Positions 1 through 5,475 of a stretch of 5,548 bases of DNA are shown in pieces. A model generated the notes under the pieces. The model was not told where the DNA came from. It ran no database searches and saw nothing but the letters and a program-made list of their open reading frames with translations. Source of the DNA: Thiomonas sp. (GTDB taxonomy: Bacteria > Pseudomonadota > Gammaproteobacteria > Burkholderiales > Burkholderiaceae_C). How positions within the stretch are numbered: the first letter of the stretch is position 1; each line of letters starts with the position of its first letter. The stretch is taken from the NCBI GenBank assembly GCA_027451915.1, contig DAIDHU010000207.1:1-5548 (forward strand), in the 5' to 3' direction. The position numbers and the translations under genes were made by a program.

Positions 1-2274
1 GGCCGGACGGCTGCCGATGTTCAGCCCGGCGATCTCGCGGATGGGCGTGGCGGCGTAGAAATACTGGGCGAAGGAGGGGTCGCTGTAGACCAGCTCGCGG
101 TAGGCATGCATGGCCGATTGCGACAACTGCGCCGCGGCCTCGCGGAAGCTCTGCGGCGCGGCCACGCGGGTGCCGCGCCGGCCCGCGCCCGGCGATGCCT
201 GGCGCGCGCTGAGCAGCGTGGCCTCGAGGGTGGCGGCCACCAGGGTCTCCAGGTTGCGGCGCCCGATCTCGGCATTGGAGTACTTGCTGGAGATCACCTC
301 GCCCTGCTCGGTCAGGCGGATGCTGCCGCCCACGGTGCCGGCCGGCTGGGCCAGGATGGCCTCGTAGCTGGGGCCGCCGCCGCGGCCCACGCTGCCGCCG
401 CGGCCGTGGAACAGGCGCATGCGGATGCCGTGGCGCTCGCCGAGCTGGCCGAAAAGCTCGGCCAGGGCCACCGAGGCCTTGTGCAGCTCCCAGTTCGAGG
501 TCAGGTAGCCGCCGTCCTTGTTGCTGTCGGAGTAGCCGAGCATGATCTCCTGCAGCGAGCCCGAGGCCGACACCAGCTCGGCGATGCCGGGCAGTTCGTA
601 CAGGCCTTGCATGATCTGCGGCGCGTTGCGCAGGTCGGCGATGGTCTCGAACAGCGGCACCACGATCAGCTCGACCTGCGCGCCCTCGGCGCCCAGGGTG
701 CCGTGCAGCAGGCCGCATTCCTTTTGCAGCAGCAGCACTTCCAGCAGGTCGCTGACGCTTTCGGTGTGGGAGATGATGGCCTGGCGCACCGCTTGCTCGC
801 CCAGGCTGCGCCGCGCGGCGCGCGCGGCCTCGAACACCGCGAGTTCCGAGACGGTGAGCTCGGAGTAGCGCGCGTCGGGCACGCGCAGCGGGCGCGGGTC
901 GCGCAGCATGCGCAGCAGCAGCTCGATGCGGGCGGCCTCGTCGAGCCCGGAATAGTCGTGGCACAGCTGCGCGCGCTGCAGCAGCTCGGCCAGCACGGCC
1001 TCGTGCTTGTCCGAGCTCTGGCGCAGGTCCAGCGTGGCCAGGTGGAAGCCGAACACCTCCACGGCGCGCAGCAGCGGCGCCAGGCGCATGCCGGCCAGAG
1101 CCTGGGCGTGATGGGCCTGCAGCGAGTCGCGCACGATGCGCAGGTCGGTGGCCAGCGCCTCGGCGTCGGGATAGGGCTCGGCGGGGCCGATCTCGTGGCG
1201 CAAGGCCTGGGTGCCGCCCAGCTTGCGCAGGGTGGCGGCCAGGCGGGCGTACACGCCGATCAGCGCGCGGCGGTAGGGTTCGTCGCGGCGGTGCTCGCTG
1301 GCATCCGGCGAGGCCTCGGCCAGCGCCAGCAGCTGCGGGCTGGCGCTGGCCAGCATCAGCGACACCGAAAGTTCCGAGCCCAGCGCATGCACCTGGTCCA
1401 GGTAGTGGGTCAGCGCGGTGCGCGCCTGCAGGCGCAGCGCGTATTGCAGGGTCTCGGCGGTGACGAAGGGGTTGCCGTCACGGTCGCCGCCGATCCAGTG
1501 GCCCATGCGGAAAAAGGAGGGCAGGCGCCAGGGCTTGCCGTCGGGGCGCGGGAACAGTTCGTCCAGATCCTGCTCCAGGTCCAGGTACAGGCGCGGCACT
1601 TCCTGGAAAAACGTGCTGTTGTAGTAGGACAGCGCGTTCTTGATCTCGTCGGACACGCGCAGCTTGGTGTAGCGCAGCAGGCGGGTCTGCCAGATCTGGG
1701 TGATGCGGGCCTGCAGCTCGGCGTCGAGCTGGCGCCGGCGTCGCGGCGCCATGGGCGCGTCGCGCTGCGCGAGCAGGCGCGCGATCTCGCGCTCGGCATC
1801 CAGCAGGCTCTTGCGCTGCACCTCGGTGGGGTGGGCGGTGAGCACCGGCGCGATCAGGGAACGGGAGAAGAACTCCTCGAGCTGCTCGGGCGACACCTCG
1901 GCGCGGCGCAGCTTGTCCAGCGCGGCGCGCACGCTGCCGGGCTGGGGCCGCTCGCTGGCCAGCTCGTGGGCCTGGCGCCGGCGCAGCACATGGCGGTCCT
2001 CGGCGAGGTTGGCGAGGATGGAGAAATAACTGAAGGCCCGGATCACGCTGACCGCCTGGTCGCGCGAAAGGCCTTCCAGCAGGCGGCCCAGCATGCGGCG
2101 CTGGCGGGCGTCGCCCTCGCGGTGAAACCGCACGGCCAGCTGGCGCACCTGCTCGACGGTGTCGAACATCGCCTGCCCCTCCTGTTCCCGGATCACCTCG
2201 CCCAGCATGCGGCCGAGCAGGCGGATGTCGTCGAACAGGGCGGTATCGTCGGGCACGGGCGGCTTGGAAGGCAT
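1..2274 (-). CDS. ppc: Phosphoenolpyruvate carboxylase, 3'-truncated by the window edge
   Basis: This soluble enzyme carboxylates phosphoenolpyruvate with bicarbonate to oxaloacetate, an anaplerotic feed into the TCA cycle. The minus-strand frame is open from an ATG at 2274 to the left edge, giving 758 residues; the family is usually about 880-950, so the C-terminal catalytic/allosteric part is missing. Visible family motifs are TAHPTE at residues 146-151 (catalytic His148), the GGDRDGNP block at 262-269, GYSDSNKDGG at 580-589, FHGRGGSVGRGG at 622-633 (Arg625 and Arg631 correspond to the active-site arginines), a TEQGE motif after it, and LNIGSRPA at 751-758 at the edge. All lie in one frame, with no frameshift seen. 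The start fits the family because the stretch IRLLGRMLGEVIRE (residues 17-30) aligns with the E. coli N-terminus. No Shine-Dalgarno sequence precedes it; the leader is C-rich. It is transcribed divergently from hemC. Identification is very secure. Confidence 0.97.
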   Translation of the reverse strand, partial: MPSKPPVPDDTALFDDIRLLGRMLGEVIREQEGQAMFDTVEQVRQLAVRFHREGDARQRRMLGRLLEGLSRDQAVSVIRAFSYFSILANLAEDRHVLRRRQAHELASERPQPGSVRAALDKLRRAEVSPEQLEEFFSRSLIAPVLTAHPTEVQRKSLLDAEREIARLLAQRDAPMAPRRRRQLDAELQARITQIWQTRLLRYTKLRVSDEIKNALSYYNSTFFQEVPRLYLDLEQDLDELFPRPDGKPWRLPSFFRMGHWIGGDRDGNPFVTAETLQYALRLQARTALTHYLDQVHALGSELSVSLMLASASPQLLALAEASPDASEHRRDEPYRRALIGVYARLAATLRKLGGTQALRHEIGPAEPYPDAEALATDLRIVRDSLQAHHAQALAGMRLAPLLRAVEVFGFHLATLDLRQSSDKHEAVLAELLQRAQLCHDYSGLDEAARIELLLRMLRDPRPLRVPDARYSELTVSELAVFEAARAARRSLGEQAVRQAIISHTESVSDLLEVLLLQKECGLLHGTLGAEGAQVELIVVPLFETIADLRNAPQIMQGLYELPGIAELVSASGSLQEIMLGYSDSNKDGGYLTSNWELHKASVALAELFGQLGERHGIRMRLFHGRGGSVGRGGGPSYEAILAQPAGTVGGSIRLTEQGEVISSKYSNAEIGRRNLETLVAATLEATLLSARQASPGAGRRGTRVAAPQSFREAAAQLSQSAMHAYRELVYSDPSFAQYFYAATPIREIAGLNIGSRPA

Positions 2275-2281
2275 GGATGTC

Positions 2282-2336
2282 GGGCGGGCAGGGCGGCGGC
2301 CGCGGGGGCGGGCGCGGGTGGACGAAGGAGGGAGGG
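2282..2336 (+). other. G-rich tract in the ppc leader (C-rich on the ppc mRNA strand)
   Basis: The plus strand has eight runs of three or more G: at 2282, 2286, 2291, 2304 (five Gs), 2310, 2316, 2330 and 2334. Three clustered runs are followed by a 10-nt gap, then three more, an 11-nt gap and two more. No four runs are joined by loops of 7 nt or less, so it misses the strict G-quadruplex pattern but fits a relaxed one. The ppc mRNA would be correspondingly C-rich, hence little structured, with no Shine-Dalgarno sequence before the ATG at 2274. Confidence 0.5.
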
Positions 2337-2341
2337 CCCGC

Positions 2342-2356
2342 ACCGGCGTCGCCGGT
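2342..2356. repeat. Short inverted repeat (6-bp stem, 3-nt loop) upstream of ppc
   Basis: ACCGGC at 2342-2347 pairs perfectly with GCCGGT at 2351-2356 around a 3-nt loop. If the ppc transcript starts near 2361, as the -10-like element suggests, this hairpin would lie at the very 5' end of the mRNA. It could then protect the end or be a protein-binding dyad. Six-bp palindromes are common in DNA this GC-rich, so function is uncertain. Confidence 0.3.
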
Positions 2357-2366
2357 CGGACCCTCG

Positions 2367-2379
2367 GATGCTAGCAGCG
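2367..2379 (-). promoter_or_regulatory. Putative ppc promoter -10 region
   Basis: Read on the minus strand this is CGCTGCTAGCATC. It contains TAGCAT (2373 down to 2368), which matches the sigma-70 -10 consensus TATAAT at 4 of 6 positions. Initiation about 7 nt downstream would give a leader of roughly 85-90 nt for ppc. No convincing -35 is visible; the best candidate, TTCCGC at 2395-2390, matches TTGACA at only 3 of 6. The call rests mainly on similarity to the hemC copy at 2421-2433. Confidence 0.3.
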
Positions 2380-2381
2380 AG

Positions 2382-2394
2382 TCCGCCTGGCGGA
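2382..2394. repeat. 13-bp perfect dyad between the divergent promoters
   Basis: TCCGCC at 2382-2387 and GGCGGA at 2389-2394 form a perfect palindrome around one central T. It sits between the two -10-like elements and overlaps where the ppc -35 would be, so it could be an operator acting on both genes. No regulator can be named from this sequence, and short GC palindromes are expected by chance here. Confidence 0.3.
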
Positions 2395-2420
2395 ACCGTC
2401 CGGGCTGCAGGGGGAGGCCG

Positions 2421-2439
2421 CGCTGCTAGGATCGCGCGC
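2421..2439 (+). promoter_or_regulatory. Putative hemC promoter -10 region, leaderless spacing
   Basis: TAGGAT at 2427-2432 matches TATAAT at 4 of 6 positions. Exactly 7 nt separate it from the ATG at 2440, so normal initiation would place the first transcribed base at or next to the A of the start codon. An alternative reading is that AGGA at 2428-2431 is a weak Shine-Dalgarno sequence with 8-nt spacing, which would need a promoter further upstream. No good -35 is seen 16-18 bp upstream. Confidence 0.4.
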
Positions 2440-3414
2440 ATGTCCGACGCCTTCACTCCTTCCTCCGAAGCCCGCGGCGCGGGCCTGGTCATCGCCTCGC
2501 GCGAGAGCCGCCTGGCCTTGTGGCAGGCCGAGCATGTGCGCGCCCGCCTGGGCGCGCTCGACCCCGGCCTGGACGTGCGCATCCTGCCCATGACCACCCG
2601 TGGCGACCAGATCCTCGACCGCGCGCTGTCCAAGGTCGGCGGCAAGGGCCTGTTCGTCAAGGAACTCGAGACGGCCATGCAGGAGCGCCGGGCCGACCTG
2701 GCGGTGCACTCGCTCAAGGACGTGCCCATGCAGTTGCCCGAGGGTTTCGAGTTGTGCGCGATCCTCGAGCGCGAGGATCCGCGCGACGCCTGGGTATCGA
2801 CCCGCGCGCCCTCCTTCCTGGAGCTGCCGCGCGCAGCCGTGGTCGGCACCTCCAGCCTGCGGCGCGAAATGCAGATCCGCGCATTGCGCCCGGACCTGCA
2901 GGTGCGCGCGCTGCGCGGCAATCTCGACACCCGGCTGCGCAAGCTCGACGAGGGCCAGTACGACGGCATCGTGCTGGCGGCGGCCGGGCTGCTGCGCCTG
3001 GGCCTGCGCGAGCGCATCCGCGGCTACCTCGACACCGAGCAGATGCTGCCGGCGCCGGGGCAGGCCGCGCTGGGCCTGGAGATTCGCAGCGGCGAGCCGG
3101 CGCTGGCCGGGCGTCTGCAGGCCCTGCAGCACCAGCCCACGGCGCTGGCCGCGCAGGCCGAGCGGGCGCTGGCGCGAGCGCTGGGCGGCAGTTGCAGCAC
3201 CCCCCTGGGGGCGCACGCGCGCTGGGGCCTGGGCGCGGGCGAGCTGTGCCTGCGCGCCGTGCTGGGCATGCCCGACGCCTCGCAGGTGCTGCGCGTGGAG
3301 GTGCGTGCCGCGGTCTCGGAGGCCGCGCAGGCCGAGGAGCTGGGGCGCACTGCCGCGCGGCAGTTGCTGGAGCAGGGCGCGCGGCCCTTGCTGGAGCGCC
3401 TGCAGGCGGCCTGA
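2440..3414 (+). CDS. hemC: Porphobilinogen deaminase (hydroxymethylbilane synthase)
   Basis: This cytosolic enzyme condenses four porphobilinogens into linear hydroxymethylbilane on a covalently bound dipyrromethane cofactor. The 324-residue product is close to the family's usual 310-320. It aligns with E. coli HemC at a constant offset of 10 residues. Arg21 lies in IASRESRLALWQA, the catalytic Asp94 in AVHSLKDVP, Arg141-Arg142 in GTSSLRR, then RGNLDTRL, and Cys252, the cofactor attachment site, in GGSCSTPLG (E. coli Arg11, Asp84, Arg131-132, Cys242). All key residues are therefore present. The ATG at 2440 adds a short N-terminal tail before the first conserved strand; an open frame continues upstream, but it is antisense to ppc and not part of the gene. 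hemD follows after 16 nt, so the two are surely cotranscribed. Regulation may come from the region shared with ppc. Confidence 0.97.
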   Translation: MSDAFTPSSEARGAGLVIASRESRLALWQAEHVRARLGALDPGLDVRILPMTTRGDQILDRALSKVGGKGLFVKELETAMQERRADLAVHSLKDVPMQLPEGFELCAILEREDPRDAWVSTRAPSFLELPRAAVVGTSSLRREMQIRALRPDLQVRALRGNLDTRLRKLDEGQYDGIVLAAAGLLRLGLRERIRGYLDTEQMLPAPGQAALGLEIRSGEPALAGRLQALQHQPTALAAQAERALARALGGSCSTPLGAHARWGLGAGELCLRAVLGMPDASQVLRVEVRAAVSEAAQAEELGRTAARQLLEQGARPLLERLQAA

Positions 3415-3430
3415 GTGTTCGCCGGTCCCC

Positions 3431-4267
3431 ATGCCCGCCATGCAAGCCAGCCCGACACGCCAGGCCCGAGGCGCGGACGCCCCGCAGCTGGTCGTGACCC
3501 GTGCGCGCGAGCCGCAGGCCGACGCCGAGGCTTCGACCCTGGAGCTCGAACTCGCGGCCGCCGGTGTGCGGGTGCACGAGTTCGCGCTGATCCACGTGCT
3601 GCCCGCGGCCGAGCCGCTGAGCGCGCAGCGCGCGGTGCAGGCGCTGGAGGACTTCCACCTGGCCGTTCCGGTCAGCCCCTCGGCGGTGCAGGCCTTGCTG
3701 CGCCTGCGCGACCGGCCCTGGCCCGCCGCCTGCGCGGTGGGCCTGATCGGGCGCGCCAGCCGCGAGGCCTTCGAGCGCGGCCTGCGCGAACGCGGCGAGG
3801 ATCCGCGGCCGCTGCGCCTGCTGTGCGCGCAGCAGGCCGGTGCCGATTCCGAAGCCCTGTGGCAGGAGCTGCAGGCGCTGCGCGGCGCCTGGCAGGGCGC
3901 GCGGGTGCTGATCCTGCGCGGCGACGGCGGCCGCGACTGGCTGGCGGCCACGCTGCAGGCGGCCGGGGCCGAGGTGCAGGTGGTGGAGTTGTACCGACGC
4001 GCGGCGCCCGCGGCCGATGCCGCCACCCTGGAGCGGCTGCGCGCCTTGCTGGGTTTGCGGGCGGCCTGGCAGGTCGGTGCCGCCTCCTCGCTGCACAACC
4101 TGTGCGAGCTGCTGCGCGCGGCCGGCATGGACCCGAGGCGCGAGTTGGCCGTACAGCGTGCGCTGGTGCATCACCCGCGGGTGGCGGAGGCCGCGCGCAA
4201 GGCCGGCTTCGGGCGCGTGGACGTGGTGGAATTCCGTGCCGGGGCCCTGTTGCGGGCCTTGTCCTGA
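3431..4267 (+). CDS. hemD: Uroporphyrinogen-III synthase
   Basis: This cytosolic enzyme cyclises hydroxymethylbilane and inverts ring D to give uroporphyrinogen III. The 278-residue product is typical in length. Family landmarks in order are LVVTRAREP near residues 20-27, VSPSAVQALL from residue 81, DSEALWQEL before the second lobe, ILRGDGGRDWLAATLQAAGA from 161 leading to Tyr188-Arg-Arg (a tyrosine conserved near the active site in this otherwise divergent family), and HHPRVAEAARKAGFGRV from 247, a well-conserved C-terminal signature. Together these suggest the usual two-lobed fold. The gene begins 16 nt after the hemC stop. Two in-frame ATGs, at 3431 and 3440, are possible starts; neither has a clear Shine-Dalgarno sequence, and conserved sequence begins only near residue 20, so the sequence does not decide. 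It is a stand-alone HemD, not fused to HemX as in some betaproteobacteria. Confidence 0.95.
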   Translation: MPAMQASPTRQARGADAPQLVVTRAREPQADAEASTLELELAAAGVRVHEFALIHVLPAAEPLSAQRAVQALEDFHLAVPVSPSAVQALLRLRDRPWPAACAVGLIGRASREAFERGLRERGEDPRPLRLLCAQQAGADSEALWQELQALRGAWQGARVLILRGDGGRDWLAATLQAAGAEVQVVELYRRAAPAADAATLERLRALLGLRAAWQVGAASSLHNLCELLRAAGMDPRRELAVQRALVHHPRVAEAARKAGFGRVDVVEFRAGALLRALS

Positions 4268-4271
4268 GCGT

Positions 4272-4295
4272 GCCGGGCCTTGCCGGCGAGGGCCC
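4272..4295 (+). repeat. Small hairpin-forming GC repeat between hemD and hemX
   Basis: GCCGG at 4272-4276 can pair with CCGGC at 4283-4287 (6-nt loop). Alternatively GGGCC at 4275-4279 can pair with GGCCC at 4291-4295; the two stems are mutually exclusive. It lies 4 nt after the hemD stop. There is no following T-run, so it is not a standard intrinsic terminator, but it could stabilise the hemCD mRNA end or weaken read-through. Function is unproven. Confidence 0.25.
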
Positions 4296-4301
4296 AGCGA
4301 A

Positions 4302-4341
4302 ATGACAGTCCATAGCGGGACAGGACACTAGAATCGGCGCC
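4302..4341 (+). promoter_or_regulatory. Putative internal hemX promoter, leaderless spacing
   Basis: TAGAAT at 4329-4334 matches TATAAT at 5 of 6 positions and ends exactly 7 nt before the hemX ATG at 4342, so transcription would begin at about the start codon. No Shine-Dalgarno sequence is present at the normal distance, which fits a leaderless mRNA. A -35-like ATGACA (5 of 6) occurs at 4302-4307, but the 21-nt spacer is longer than the usual 16-18. The promoter is inferred, and read-through from hemD may also occur. Confidence 0.45.
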
Positions 4342-5475
4342 ATGTCCGAGCCCACCGTTTCCGACGAGACCCTGTCGGCGCCGCCTCCGGCCGCGCCGCC
4401 TCCCGCAGCTGCACCGGCCGCGGGCATTCCCGGCGGCGGCTACGTGCCGCCCCCGGCGCCGGCCGCCGCGGCCGGCGCGCGCCGTGGCGGCGCGGCCCTG
4501 TGGCTGGCCGTGCTGGGCCTGCTGGTGCTGCTGGGCCTGGTGGCCTGGTGGCTGAACCAGCGCCTGTACGCGACCCAGGCGGAGATCGCCCAGCGCCTGC
4601 AAGAGGCGCAGACCCATTCCATCGAAGCCCGCACCATCGCCACGCAGAATGTGCAGGCCACGCGCGAGCTGGCGGCGAAGATCGCCGTGCTGCAGTCGCG
4701 CGAGCAGGACCTGGCGGCCCAGCGGGCGGCGCTGCAGCAACTGGTGCAGGACCTGGCCAAGACCCGCGATGACGCCTTCCTGGGGCAGACCGCCGAGCTC
4801 ATCTCGCTGGCGCAGCAGCAGGCCGAGCTCACCGGCACGCTGCAGCCGCTGATCTCCACCCTGCAATCCAGCCTGCAGCGCCTGCAGCGCGTGGACAGCC
4901 CGCGCGCCGCGCTGGTGGCCCATGCCGTGCAGGCGGACCTGGCGCGGCTGAAGGCCGCCGTGGTGCCGGACGTGCCGGTGGCCGCGCAGCGCCTGGACCA
5001 GCTCGCGGCGATGATCGACCGACTGCAGACCCTGGGCTCGGCCGCGCCGATGCAAGGTGCCTCCTCGCCGGCCGATTCGGCCTCGCAGTCCGCCGCCGGG
5101 GGCTGGCGCGGCTGGCTGCAGCGCGTGGGCGCAGAGGCCTGGCGCCAGGCGCGCGGCCTGGTGACCATCACACGCGTGGATCATCCCGACGCCTTGCTGG
5201 CCTCGCCCACGCAGCATGAGTTCCTGCGCGCCAACCTCAAGCTGCGCGTGCTCAACGCCCGCCTGGACCTGTTGTCGCGCAACGCCTTCGGCTTCAAGAC
5301 GGACATGCAGGACATCCAGCGCGTGCTGCAGACCCAGTTCAACCAGAGCCAGCCGCGCACCCAGATGGCGCGCGCCCTGGCGGCGCAGATCGCGCAGGTG
5401 GACCTGACCGCGCAGCCCGCGGCCAACCTGCAATCCCTGCTGGTGCTGGCCAACATCGGCCTGGGGAGCGACTGA
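4342..5475 (+). CDS. hemX: HemX family membrane protein (heme operon protein)
   Basis: The 377-residue product has an acidic start, a Pro/Ala-rich low-complexity stretch (about residues 13-46), Arg47-Arg48, one hydrophobic membrane segment (about 51-71), and a Gln/Ala/Leu-rich predicted coiled coil (about 72-135). A conserved HemX C-terminal domain follows, with RGLVTITRVDHPDALLA at 271-287 and a helical stretch containing LKLRVLNARLDLLSRN. The arginines before the membrane segment predict a cytoplasmic N-terminus and periplasmic bulk. E. coli HemX is similar in length. Databases often label the family uroporphyrinogen-III C-methyltransferase, but no methyltransferase domain is visible here. 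Its biochemical role is unsettled; the hem neighbourhood suggests it helps organise heme-pathway enzymes at the membrane. The ATG at 4342 gives the complete membrane anchor. The stop overlaps the next start by one base. Confidence 0.92.
   Translation: MSEPTVSDETLSAPPPAAPPPAAAPAAGIPGGGYVPPPAPAAAAGARRGGAALWLAVLGLLVLLGLVAWWLNQRLYATQAEIAQRLQEAQTHSIEARTIATQNVQATRELAAKIAVLQSREQDLAAQRAALQQLVQDLAKTRDDAFLGQTAELISLAQQQAELTGTLQPLISTLQSSLQRLQRVDSPRAALVAHAVQADLARLKAAVVPDVPVAAQRLDQLAAMIDRLQTLGSAAPMQGASSPADSASQSAAGGWRGWLQRVGAEAWRQARGLVTITRVDHPDALLASPTQHEFLRANLKLRVLNARLDLLSRNAFGFKTDMQDIQRVLQTQFNQSQPRTQMARALAAQIAQVDLTAQPAANLQSLLVLANIGLGSD
5463..5468 (+). promoter_or_regulatory. Shine-Dalgarno sequence for the downstream hemY-like gene
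   Basis: GGGGAG lies inside the last codons of hemX, 6 nt before the ATG at 5475, a near-ideal ribosome-binding spacing. With the TGATG stop/start overlap it indicates translational coupling. It is the clearest Shine-Dalgarno sequence in the window. Confidence 0.6.

Larger units (their letters stand above)
2275..2439. promoter_or_regulatory. Divergent ppc/hemC intergenic control region
   Basis: This 165-bp gap separates the two divergent start codons and must carry both promoters, unless hemC is read from elsewhere. Reading left to right it holds a G-rich tract next to ppc (about 2282-2336), a short hairpin (2342-2356), a -10-like hexamer facing ppc, a 13-bp dyad (2382-2394), and a -10-like hexamer facing hemC. 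A 13-mer at 2421-2433 (plus) reappears inverted at 2367-2379 with one mismatch. The elements are seen directly; promoter function is inferred. Confidence 0.7.

Noticed and set aside
1..30. Possible natural truncation of ppc.
   Set aside because: The reading frame is open through conserved sequence (LNIGSRPA) to the first base, so the gene is cut by the window edge rather than broken.
2409..2417. AGGGGGAGG as a Shine-Dalgarno sequence for hemC.
   Set aside because: It lies 22 nt before the ATG at 2440, too far for normal use, and no in-frame start codon lies at a suitable distance from it.
106..2439. A long plus-strand open frame antisense to ppc that runs in frame into hemC, suggesting a 1102-residue fusion protein.
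   Set aside because: Its codons are exactly complementary to ppc codons, so stops would require TTA, CTA or TCA in ppc, which are very rare in such GC-rich genes. The ppc frame carries every family motif, and HemC homology begins only after 2440.
2371..4174. Long minus-strand open frames (up to 585 residues) across hemC and hemD.
   Set aside because: Their translations are compositionally biased (Arg, Ala, Gln, Gly) with no recognisable domain, while the plus strand has complete, motif-bearing genes. They are GC-driven shadows.
4171..5433. A 420-residue minus-strand open frame opposite hemX.
   Set aside because: It is rich in Leu, Gln, Gly, Arg and His repeats, typical of the antisense of an Ala/Gln/Leu-rich coiled-coil gene, with no start signal or family motif. 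hemX explains the region.
4342..5475. Calling this gene a uroporphyrinogen-III C-methyltransferase, a common database label.
   Set aside because: No SAM-binding methyltransferase domain is visible; the protein is a membrane anchor, a coiled coil and the HemX domain.
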